From: Antedon mediterranea
Lineage: Eukaryota > Echinodermata > Crinoidea > Comatulida > Antedonidae
Reading direction: 5' to 3'
DNA length: 64,000 nucleotides
Assembly (NCBI RefSeq): GCF_964355755.1
Contig: NC_092671.1
Location: 1,592,501-1,656,500 of the forward strand
A program made the position numbers and the translations under genes. Shown here piece after piece: positions 25,180 through 34,000 of the stretch. Under the pieces are notes generated by a model that was given only the letters and a program-made list of their open reading frames with translations, was not told the origin of the DNA and made no database searches. The stretch's first letter is position 1; the number at the start of each line of letters is the position of its first letter.

Positions 25180-26610
25180 GCGCGTCTACATCCATGATTG
25201 TATGTTATTGGGTTGTCATTGCACCAAGACTTCTAGACGTCTGGAAAAATACTGCATTGTATAGAACTATACCGTTGGACCCAACAACACAATATGAATT
25301 TAGAACGCCAGACAGCAAGTTCCTGATGTTAATTGACACATTATCGAACGTTTAATTATTAAATTCCGTAATTAATCCAAAAGGATTGATTACATAAATT
25401 AGACTAAAATCGTTACATTATTATGTAACCATTACTAACCATCTTCATTTTCTGTATTATCACAATAATTAACAATATTGAATTATTATTACGTAACTTG
25501 TCTGGAGTCGATGACTCACTGACAGAAACTAACCCTGGACAGTGTTTTAGGTTTATATTTATAGACATTTAGGATTTTTTTTGTCTTTTGATCTGTCCGT
25601 CTGACTGTTGTGCAATATGTATGTTGTTGTTATAGTACTCCACTTTTAAAACCGTCTGAATACGAGCGTAAACGGAAGTTTGAACTGCGCTCGACGAAAA
25701 AGCGTCTGAAGTTTACATCATTGTTTTTGTTAAAAGAGTATACCTTTAAATTTAAAAACAAATTGTTACTGTTATAAGTTGATATATTTACACAATATAC
25801 TCATCAGTATGTTTAGAGTAGAATATATAATAAACACACGTTCAATTATATTAGGAATATTCAATCTTGACTCTCTGGTATTTTTTATTCAGGTTATTTG
25901 AAAGAACTACTATAAATAATAAAGGCAGCATATCGGATATAATAAAAGCATTTACAATTGTCCGTTTAACAAGTAACTTTTTAAAATGAAGCATGGAATA
26001 AAATTAAACATAGAAAATCATAGAGAAATAATTAGTAAGTATTAATTGTAGCCCCACACCTAATACAATAATAAACACAGAATCATGTAAAAATATTGTA
26101 AAAATTACAAATCAAACTATAGTGATCTTTTATAATTTGGCACTTATAGAAAAACCTGTCAAAGTTGCAACTAAGTCAATTTCTTAGTCAGTAATGTTAT
26201 AAACTCAAATTCTGAGTCACTAATGTAATTGACTTAGTCACTAATGTAATTGTCTTAGTCACCAATGTCTACTAAAAACTAAATTTGTTCACTAAGTAAT
26301 TGATTAGTCACTAATGCTTTTATATGTTATGTAAAAACATTAGTACAGTAATGTTATGGTTGTCCCACAGTATCATTTGGTGCTGCTGCCCTCTGAGTAT
26401 CAATTGGAAGTTCATCTAGAGGGCGACAAACTATCTATCTAAAAAAATGGAATGTACAAAACAAATACTACATATTATTATTACACATCAATCCATGCTT
26501 GAAGAACGTACTTAAATTAAATTACCAATTTTGTTTCATTTAAAACTACACTCATTAAAGTGATCATATATTTGGAGTGCTTCAACATAGTGGCAATATT
26601 CACACCTAAG
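25180..26610. other. Intergenic, no gene seen
   Basis: AT-rich. A loose repeat of about 21 bp (CTTAGTCACTAATGTAATTG and variants) covers roughly 26180-26320. A 60-codon frame ending at 25355 has no recognisable relatives and no splice context. Confidence 0.45.
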
Positions 26611-26775
26611 TTTAGTTCTCAATAGGACGCAACGCAATGATGTAAATGTAATGCATAATGCATTGATCAATCAAACGCAATGGATTATTTATTGATCAAA
26701 CGCAATGGATTATTTATTGATCACTTAATTTCAGAATTTAATGTTTGAAAACTGTCGCTTTTCATAAGTCCACTC
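26611..26775. mobile_element. MITE family B, diverged copy
   Basis: TTAGTTCTCAATAGGACGCA starts the copy, followed by ACGCAATGATGTAAATG. The segment TTGATCAAACGCAATGGATT is locally duplicated at about 26688 and 26705 (variant in the first copy). The right terminal repeat is not recognisable. Confidence 0.5.
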
Positions 26776-26803
26776 ATATTATTGACTTAAATATTTATTG
26801 ACC

Positions 26804-26951
26804 TAAAGCTCTGTCTACACTACCAAACTAGTAGTTTGACCAAAAAGTGTGAGTGCCGAAATATGGTAGTCAAATGCCCAAATATGATAGTGGGTCATCA
26901 TGTCCATATATGGGCACATCACATTTTTTTGAAAGCGTAGACAGAGCTTTA
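26804..26951. mobile_element. MITE family A, complete copy flanked by TA
   Basis: TAAAGCTCTGTCTACACTAC and GCGTAGACAGAGCTTTA are inverted ends flanked by TA. The interior has AAATATGGTAGTCAAATGCC and TCATGTCCATATATGGGCAC. About 148 bp, the clearest full-length member together with 47500-47658. Confidence 0.8.
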
Positions 26952-27104
26952 GTGAAATATATCCTATTACAGCAAATGGGTTTATACAATTGAGTGAAGA
27001 AAAATCTGCAAATTAATTTTTAAAATATATAAGTTGTATAACATGTATAATAATAAGCATTTTGTTTAAATATTGCACAGAATAATTTGACAAACTAGAA
27101 ATAG

Positions 27105-27212
27105 TTAATGCTGAAATGTATGACGCCCCCACTTCATTTTCATCCAGTTTGAGGGCGGTGTACAATGAATTGTGAATTCTCGTGAATATGGACCTGTTGA
27201 TCCTCTCAGAGC
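27105..27212 (-). CDS. Repeat-protein gene, last coding exon
   Basis: The acceptor is AATTTTGTAG|GC. Thirty-five codons starting ALRGSTGPYSREF and ending MKWGRHTFQH run to a TAA stop at 27107-27105. The phase matches exon 4. I did not find a clear AATAAA nearby on this strand. Confidence 0.72.
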   Translation of the reverse strand, partial: ALRGSTGPYSREFTIHCTPPSNWMKMKWGRHTFQH

Positions 27213-29598
27213 CTACAAAATTAAAAAAGGTTTTTGTTAGAATGAGCCAATATTAAATTTATAATGATTATAAATGTAATTATGTCATCTATAAAAATAG
27301 GATTCAGGTATACCTGCCAGAGTTTTCAGTGGCCAATACATGAGACATTAAATTAAAATTGTACTTAGTGCCCTCTATGTTATAATAACTCAAAGAAATG
27401 ACCGCAAAATAATAATCGCCACGTATGCGTGAGGCATAATAACCAGCTTTTATGCGTGGAACTCGCGCATTATGTGTGAGAGTTGGCAGGTATAGATTCA
27501 GGGAACCTTTGAAATCTCTGAAATATAGTTTTAATCAAATGGTGTTATTTACCTGCATGTCAAAACTACTATGGTCATATGGCGAGAGTTTCCACGCAAC
27601 TTTCTGTTCCTCTTTCTTTATCCTTGCGTCTATTTCACGTTCCAGTGAAGTTAACGTGAAACTTGATTGTTTAACAAATCTAAAATTATTTAATAATTGA
27701 AATTTCAATACAAAATATAGGTTTTACCTTATATAGACATAAAGTATAATAGAGTTACTATATATTTTAAACATTGTCTTTTTTACCAACAGTATACAAA
27801 TTGAAATGTGTGACAAAACAACTCCACTCCCAAAGACTAGCTTGTTTATGTAGACCATGTTGTGAATGAATTGTCACCTAATCATTGTGACAGTGAGAAA
27901 AATGTCACTGACAATAAAGTTGCCTAAAGAACATTCTTTCTTTATTTATTTCTATTTGGTCTAATCAGTAACAAATAAAAAATGTTATCAGAAAATCTTT
28001 AATAAAAATATAATACATATAAGACAGTTAAAGAAGTAATGTTACTAATAAGATTATTAATACTATATACCGTATTTTGTCAGGTAACTGTTGCCTTACA
28101 GGTTTTACAGAGGGCATACGGCTGTTTGTTTTAGCAGATAACGTAGATGACACTGTTGGTCCCAGATAAGCCTTTTTGAATGTTGGTACATACATTAAAT
28201 TCACTCGGTTTAACTGGTTCATAGCGATAACTGAACTTGGTACTTGGTTTACCTCCGCAAATCTTGGTCTAAAAAAAACAAAGAACACCGTAAAAACATT
28301 TAAGACTGGTTTGTATAGAGTTGTTAGATTACATGTGCGATAGTCCCAGAAGGAGGTAGGATAGTCGGTAGAATTTAAATGGAAAGTGCTTTTAAATTTT
28401 CCTTGCACTCATCGTGAAGTGTGCAGCACTACATGTACAACATCATGAATACTACGATGACATAGTTTCAACTTAACTTGGTGTGTGATTGGTCTGTGGT
28501 TACAATTTGGCTTCACCAGAGATTTTAGCTGCATTTCTGAATTTCCTTCTCAGTTTCCAGTTAAGCTTGAGGACCAGAATAAATACCTTTACATGTCTTA
28601 TACTTACTGCTGCAACCTATTTTTATGTGATGGTCTTTTAGACACAGCATCCATTGGAACCGTCTCTGGTCTTTGCTTCAGAATTTTAGGCAAACGATGA
28701 GGAATGCTATCTGTCTCGTCATCATCACTGATTTTACTGCTTCTTGCTTCTGATGTGGTATAGGCTGACCTGGGCACTGATGTGGTATAGGCTGACCTGG
28801 ACACTGATGTGGTATAGGCTGACCTGGGCACTGATGTGGTATAGGCTGACCTGGGCACTGATGTGGTATAGGCTGACCTGGACACTGATGTGGTATAGGC
28901 TGACCTGGGCACTGATGTGGTATAGGCTGAGCTGTGAACTGATGCAGTATAGGCTGACCTGGGAATTCGGGCTGTTAGCAGTTCTGGTAAAGAATCATGT
29001 TGGTCCGACCTAAATGTGGGACAAATAATAATAGATGAAATATTGATAGTAATAACATAGAGATATTATAGTGATATAATATCTCTATGGTAATAATAAT
29101 AGTGAAAATAACATAATAGGCGCTCGCCTCGTCTGGAATTTTCAATTTTTACTACTAACCTCTCGCTACGGCCTTGATACCTATTCCAGTGTGAGAGGTA
29201 AACATGGGATAAAATTGTACTAGGAATATACGAATATACTTTTTCAGTAAGCAGCATAAAATCAAGGAGTTACTGTACTTACTCTACAGTAATCTTTAGA
29301 ATTAAATAATTTCATGTAATTCAAAATAATATTTTGTTGACATGTTTCGTTTTTACTATTTATTATTATGTATCGTAAAACATAACATGAAATCAAATTT
29401 AGTAAGCAATTACCTAGGCCTACGCCCAAGAACAAAGCAGGTGACTATATACACTGAGTGAGTGTGACACCTCTCTGCTGGCTAAGCACGACACGCAAGG
29501 AACTTAGCCTAGACGCTTTGCTTACAAAATACTACTTACGACGAGGGGGCTAAAAATCGGCGAAATCTAGGACTATCCATCAGATTGCCTTGAGGCAT
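27105..29598 (-). CDS. Five-exon gene for an unrecognised repeat protein, 297 aa
   Basis: Coding parts, in transcript order, are 29598-29540, 29009-28608, 28268-28071, 27679-27553 and 27212-27105. Every junction has GT/AG sites and matching phase, giving one uninterrupted 297-residue frame. The protein begins MPQGNLMDSPRFRRFLAPSS. Residues about 34-105 are eight tandem 9-residue units of the PRSAYTTSV type. An acidic patch follows (ISDDDETDS), then basic, low-complexity sequence, a charged helix-like stretch (LEREIDARIKKEEQ, about 232-245) and a tail ending WGRHTFQH. There is no signal peptide or membrane segment, so it is probably intracellular. I do not recognise the family. A promoter X-box-like site hints at cilia, but only weakly. 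It is divergent from the CDK gene. Confidence 0.75.
27553..27679 (-). CDS. Repeat-protein gene, exon 4
   Basis: The acceptor is ATAATTTTAG|A and the donor CAG|GTAAAT at 27552. The exon has one base plus 42 codons, including SLEREIDARIKKEEQ and KLSPYDHSSFDMQ. Other frames are closed. The charged segment is probably helical. Confidence 0.75.
27814..27875. mobile_element. SINE tail fragment
   Basis: ACAACTCCACTCCCAAAGAC, then TTGTTTATGTAGACCATGTTG, matches the tail of the complete SINE at 46947-47194. It lies in intron 3 of the repeat-protein gene. The tRNA-like head is missing. Confidence 0.6.
28071..28268 (-). CDS. Repeat-protein gene, exon 3
   Basis: The acceptor is a strong poly-pyrimidine tract followed by TTTAG|ACC. 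The frame reads PRFAEVNQVPSSVIAMN and runs to LPDKI, with donor G|GTATAT at 28070. A better-looking donor in the same exon (CCT|GTAAGG, 28095-28090 area) would put exon 4 out of frame, so I chose the one that keeps phase. This is the least certain junction of the gene. Confidence 0.65.
28608..29009 (-). CDS. Repeat-protein gene, exon 2 with minisatellite
   Basis: The acceptor is CACATTTAG|G and the donor A|GTAAGTA at 28607. The exon carries 133 full codons, including the eight 27-bp repeats at 28751-28966. After the repeats comes EARSSKISDDDETDS and a Pro/Lys/Arg-rich stretch ending HKNRLQ. Phase is 2 on both sides. Confidence 0.78.
28751..28966 (-). repeat. Coding minisatellite, 27-bp unit, eight copies
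   Basis: On the plus strand the unit is TGATGTGGTATAGGCTGACC plus TGGGCAC. Unit length is a multiple of three, so gain or loss of copies keeps the frame. Differences between copies are mostly GTGCCC versus GTGTCC (Pro/Ser) and the diverged outermost copies at the 5' end of the gene, as expected for an array homogenised from the middle. Confidence 0.85.
29056..29089. repeat. Perfect 15-bp-arm palindrome (hairpin E2)
   Basis: CATAGAGATATTATA, a 4-nt GTGA loop and the exact reverse complement. It is the same family as hairpin 24923-24958, and lies in intron 1 of the repeat-protein gene. The arms are identical to the outer 15 bp of the other copy. Confidence 0.8.
29540..29598 (-). CDS. Repeat-protein gene, coding exon 1
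   Basis: ATG at 29598-29596 opens 19 codons plus 2 nt. The donor is C|GTAAGTAG at 29539, a strong match to consensus. The split codon TC|G gives Ser with the first base of exon 2. No upstream in-frame ATG was needed; the 5' UTR start is unknown. Confidence 0.7.
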
Positions 29599-29675
29599 GA
29601 CGATACTCTCTCAAAAGTCTACATAATACCTAATTTTATATTACAAAGTATTCAGAATTTGACGTTTTAACACAA

Positions 29676-29707
29676 CGCCACCATCTTGTTCCTGTTACCA
29701 TGGACCA
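29676..29707 (-). promoter_or_regulatory. Probable core promoter of the repeat-protein gene
   Basis: On the minus strand AAGATGGTGGCG (29687-29676) resembles the YY1 initiator-proximal element. Next to it, GTTACCATGG at 29694-29703 (plus strand) resembles half an RFX X-box. Both lie about 80 to 105 bp before the start codon. The motif matches are visible; function is inferred. Confidence 0.35.
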
Positions 29708-29709
29708 AC

Positions 29710-31017
29710 AAAGCTTTAGGTTTAGACTGCCCTCATGAATATTGATGAAAGTTGGCCACACGCGTTCTTTTTACGATCTAAATTTGTATTAAAGTTAATA
29801 TTACCGTATTATCATTGTCTGAACCCCATGTCAACATAAATTTACCCGTAAAAAGTTTAATTGTTCAATTGTAAAATCGTTGTATTAGATCAAACGAAGG
29901 CCAGGCGATACAGTAGTTGTTATGTTAATCAATTAAACACTTTAAAAAAATTAAATTCATCATGTCCAGAATTTAATATTAAAATCGACAACATTGAAAT
30001 ATTTACTGTATGCCTATAATGGCCATACAAATCGTATATTTATGGTCCTAATTATTGACCATAATTCCATCAAACAATTATTAGTTGGTTCTACACTTTC
30101 CCTAAATGGTCTAAAGTTTCAGTTAAGCATGGACAAGAAATAATCATGGTTTAAGTGCGGTACATGTAACCAAATCATAACTATTTTATAATTTGTAAAT
30201 TTAATCAATGAATAACAACAAAGATGAAAATATATTGTTAGTTAAGTATATATAGCGTCTTCGAAAAAAAACCCACTTAAATTGAATTTACAAATGAAAT
30301 AAGTAAAATCATTGTATATACTCGTTTGATAAATTATCGAATCAATCGAATCAGTCCGAAAATGACCGTCTCGACTCTCAGAAGATCAGAAGTTTTCTTC
30401 AAAGGCGGAAGAAAAACCATTGTAGCGCCACCTATTCTACAACTTACTGTAACTTACCTCTAAATGGCTCATCTAAAAAAAAAACAATTTTCTTGTACAT
30501 TTTTAGGTTATCTAGCATTCAAAGATGATAGAGAACATTTTATAACAGGAGTTATAAAAATGAAAATATACAATATCTTACTTATCTTTTTAATTTGATA
30601 ATTCGACAGTAAGAGAGATAGGGCCTAATATTAAATTTTAAATTTGTAACTACTTTAAACAGTTCAATCATGGATTTTATCGCTTCATTGGTTCAATTGA
30701 ATGGTATATTTGTATCATTAAAACTGTTTTGTTTTATAAATAATCACATTCTGAATAAAAACACGGAAGTTAATAAAAAAAAGTTTAAAAACCGCAGAGA
30801 AGGCGTGCCGTATCAGGCTCATGAATATTCATTAATAAAACCACCGCAATGTGTATGCGAAGAATACCTATGGAGATTACACTGTTAGTAAAGCATGTCC
30901 GACTGGTGGTAAATGGAGGAATGATACAAATCCTTTCTCTTGCCAACTTAGTTATGGTATATTCGTGCTAATGTTATAATTGTCATACTTAAGATCCAGT
31001 GTGTGATATATCAAAAC
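29710..31017. other. Divergent intergenic region between the two start codons
   Basis: About 1.4 kb separates the start codons of the minus-strand repeat-protein gene and the plus-strand CDK gene. AT-rich; no coding frame is supported. A GAATATT-containing palindrome-like stretch (TCATGAATATTCATTAA, near 30820) lies about 200 bp before the CDK start. A shared bidirectional promoter is possible but unproven. Confidence 0.4.
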
Positions 31018-31054
31018 ATGGGTTCACTAAGTTTAGATATCGAGAACATGAACG
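31018..31054 (+). CDS. CDK gene, probable first coding exon
   Basis: AAAACATGG gives a strong start context. Twelve codons ([12 protein letters not shown]) plus one base end at the donor G|GTAAGT. The next exon needs exactly one base to complete its first codon (G|TT, Val), so phase agrees. The exon is too short to judge by similarity; alternative first exons are likely in this family. Confidence 0.5.
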
Positions 31055-34000
31055 GTAAGTTACTTCTCTTGTTAACCGGTTTGTTTAATTTCTTTTGTGA
31101 GTAAGTAATGTTATGGTGTTCAGAATGTTCAGCCAACCGTACGCACGTCGTCGGGGGAAGCCCACTTGGTCTTTGCCGGAGTTCAGCAACTTTAGTAGCC
31201 TGGATAGAAGAGACACGAAGATGATTTCAGATTGTATATAATATGTGATTTTCGTAACAAATTGTGGAAATTGTTTCATGATAGTTTAAATGAATTTAAG
31301 AATAATTAGGCCTACAACCATATTCTCTATAAAAAAAATCATAACATTAATATGTTCAATTGGCTGCCAGCCAATGGATTTTTGGTTGAATTGAACCATT
31401 TATTTTGTCATTTTATAAATGAAAAAAATTTTATTTTTCGTTTTTTTTGTATGGAAGTGAATAACTTCATTCAAACTACAAAATAACATATTCAAGTCTG
31501 ATTTAATTAATCTTAATTGTTCATGTTTTTTGGGGAAAATACATCTTTAATCTTAATCATATGCTTAATCTTGGTATGAGCATATGCTTAATCTTAGTAT
31601 GATTAGCATACAGTATGCTTAATCTTAGTATGATTAGCATACAGTATGCTTAATCTTTTCCTTAATGAAATGAAAGAGGATGGAAAAGTAGTGGTTTCAG
31701 CTTCCTTCCTGAATCAATCCATTGAAACCATTGCACCACATGAGCATCCTCACTTACAAATTAAAGAAACCTTCCCTACAATTTGTGACGTTTTAAAAAA
31801 ATAATACATATTACTTTAAAAACATTAAACCAGGTCATTCCTTGTCTTAAATGTCTATTTTATGGTCAATTATGATAAAAAGTGAGAAACGCAGCGAATG
31901 ACCTCTCGTGGACGGTCTTTAGGCCTTGCCTAGCTAGGCTTAGTTTTGTAGGTAGTTTTGTAGTTGGTAAACATCGGTAACGTACGAACATCGTACGCTA
32001 GCTATATATCTAGCCTGACGTTGTATAGTTAGTGAGTGAGTGGCCGAGCGGTTAAGACAGTGGAACCGTAATTACGTAGCCATAACATCGGCAAGGGTTC
32101 GAGGCTCACTCGCTCCATGGTTCTGGTGGTAGAACGAGTCTTCTCGGATAAGGACTATAAACCGTAGGTCCAGTGTACACATCTAGCACGTGTGCACTTT
32201 AAAGAACCTAGTACATCTTTCGAGACGAGTAGGGGGTTACCCCGGTGTATTAGTACATCACAGCCACTGATCACCAACTGGGCCCTCTGGGAGACCAGTC
32301 TTTGACTGAAGAGGTTACCCAGTATAAATATAAATTTCAATTCAATTCAATTTCAATACTGCATTAATTGTCTTTCTATTTTTGCCAGACTCCGTTGATA
32401 CAAATTGGGGAAAACCCAGTATTTTAGCTGAAAAGTTAGGAGTCTTCCATTTGTTTTGGCCTCGCGATCGATCGAAAAGTGATTAAATTACAGAAGAAAA
32501 TCCGTGCGCAATGCATTTCGGGATTTATATCGGGCCGCTATAATTATTAGAATCGACTTATTTTTAACATTTTTAACCATTTAAAGACGGAAAAAGTTAT
32601 CGCAATAGGACCATATAGTATTATTTTTACATTAAATATAGTTTGTGATCTTAAATTAGCGTCAGGGAAGGTGTCTTTATAGTATGTATTATAAGTACAA
32701 ACACCTAATTGGTATAAGGAAATAAGGAAATACATTACCAGGTTCTTAATGATGAAATGTTTTCTGGAAATAGACCCTAATACTCCCTGCTACCCAATTA
32801 TTTGCCTATTTGGAATTCCCATAAAATGTATAGAAGATAGTTCATAAATTTTCTATTTTAACTGTAAAGGGTTTTTTTCCCATCTAATAAGGTGTGTTTT
32901 GGAAATTCTTCCTCAATTTGTTTTGAATTTGTTTATTCTGTAAATGAAAGCTTAATGAAAGATTGTGGATTGAAACAAATATACCTATACTACATGAATG
33001 CATGTATTTATAAAGCACACCTAGGAGACTGGGATTTTCCAACCTTAAATCTACATTCTTGTAAAAGAATAAAGAATTTTGTATACAGTATCAAGCAATG
33101 TTATAAAAAAGATGTGCTGACCTTCTGACAGAAGCTGACAATGACTAATTAGTAAAAAAAAAGTAATATGAAGAATATTCTTAATGGAACCCTTAACATT
33201 ATTGATTGATAAGGGTGACAAATTGGAAATGCCATTTAATGTAGCAAACTTGATATGCTTCAAGTGTTAGAGTGTAATTGGTTGTGAAATTTATCATTGT
33301 AATTATTAATCGTTAAAATGATACATTTTTACACAGAGGATTAGTATAAATTTGACACACAAAGTTAAAATTTAAATTACTAAGGACCAAATAAAGTGTC
33401 CCTGATTTCCCCTGAATAGGTGTTGGCCGTAATAGTGTTAAAACATACATGTATTACCCCTTGTTAATTTTATAGAAAAGTTTCTTCTTAATAGGGTTGA
33501 ATAGGAGGGGTAATAACTGAACAATGTTATTAATTCTGTACTGTAAACTTTTCCTGTAAAGGTTTCTTTTGATGACAGGCACAATTTGGAGTTTTATGAA
33601 CTTATTTTATCAGAATCGGAATTGGTTAAATTATTTTTTCAGTTACAAATGAACATAAGGATAAATTGGAGAAATCTGAAGAGACAACTAGCAGATTCAA
33701 ACAATTTAAACGCAGAATTTCAATTAAAGGAATCAAACGATGTAAGTATGGTTTCAAACTTAAGGCATTTAAATTACAAAGTCCTCTGTTCAAATCCTAT
33801 TTGATTCTTTTATCTCAAACAATCAAAAATAATTTTATTTGATAAGATTCCATTATTATGCTATATCTACACTCTCAAACTATTTTGACCAAAAAAAAGT
33901 GTGATGTGCCTAAATATGGTAGTGATATGACATCATCATGTCCATATATGGGAACATCACATTTTTTGTCGTATAAAGTTTGTAGACAGAACTTTATGTT

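Larger units (their letters stand above)
31055..33642 (+). other. CDK gene intron 1
   Basis: About 2.6 kb, with a 31-bp tandem repeat at 31561-31658 and a tRNA-derived SINE at 32032-32350. The remaining sequence is AT-rich and I see no further exon. Confidence 0.45.

Noticed and set aside
25149-25355. 68-codon frame
   Set aside because: Begins inside the right end of a MITE A copy and has no splice context or similarity.
28751-28966. CRISPR-like regular repeats
   Set aside because: Units are directly adjacent without spacers, and the context is a eukaryotic exon. The same holds for the 17-, 18- and 69-bp arrays.
28744-29013. Plus-strand frame MWYRLTW repeat
   Set aside because: Shadow of the minus-strand coding repeat. 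The minus strand has matched splice junctions and non-repeat coding on both sides, the plus strand does not.
32041-32110. tRNA gene
   Set aside because: A and B boxes are present, but no anticodon arm or acceptor pairing can be drawn, and the sequence continues into a SINE body with a second diverged copy elsewhere.
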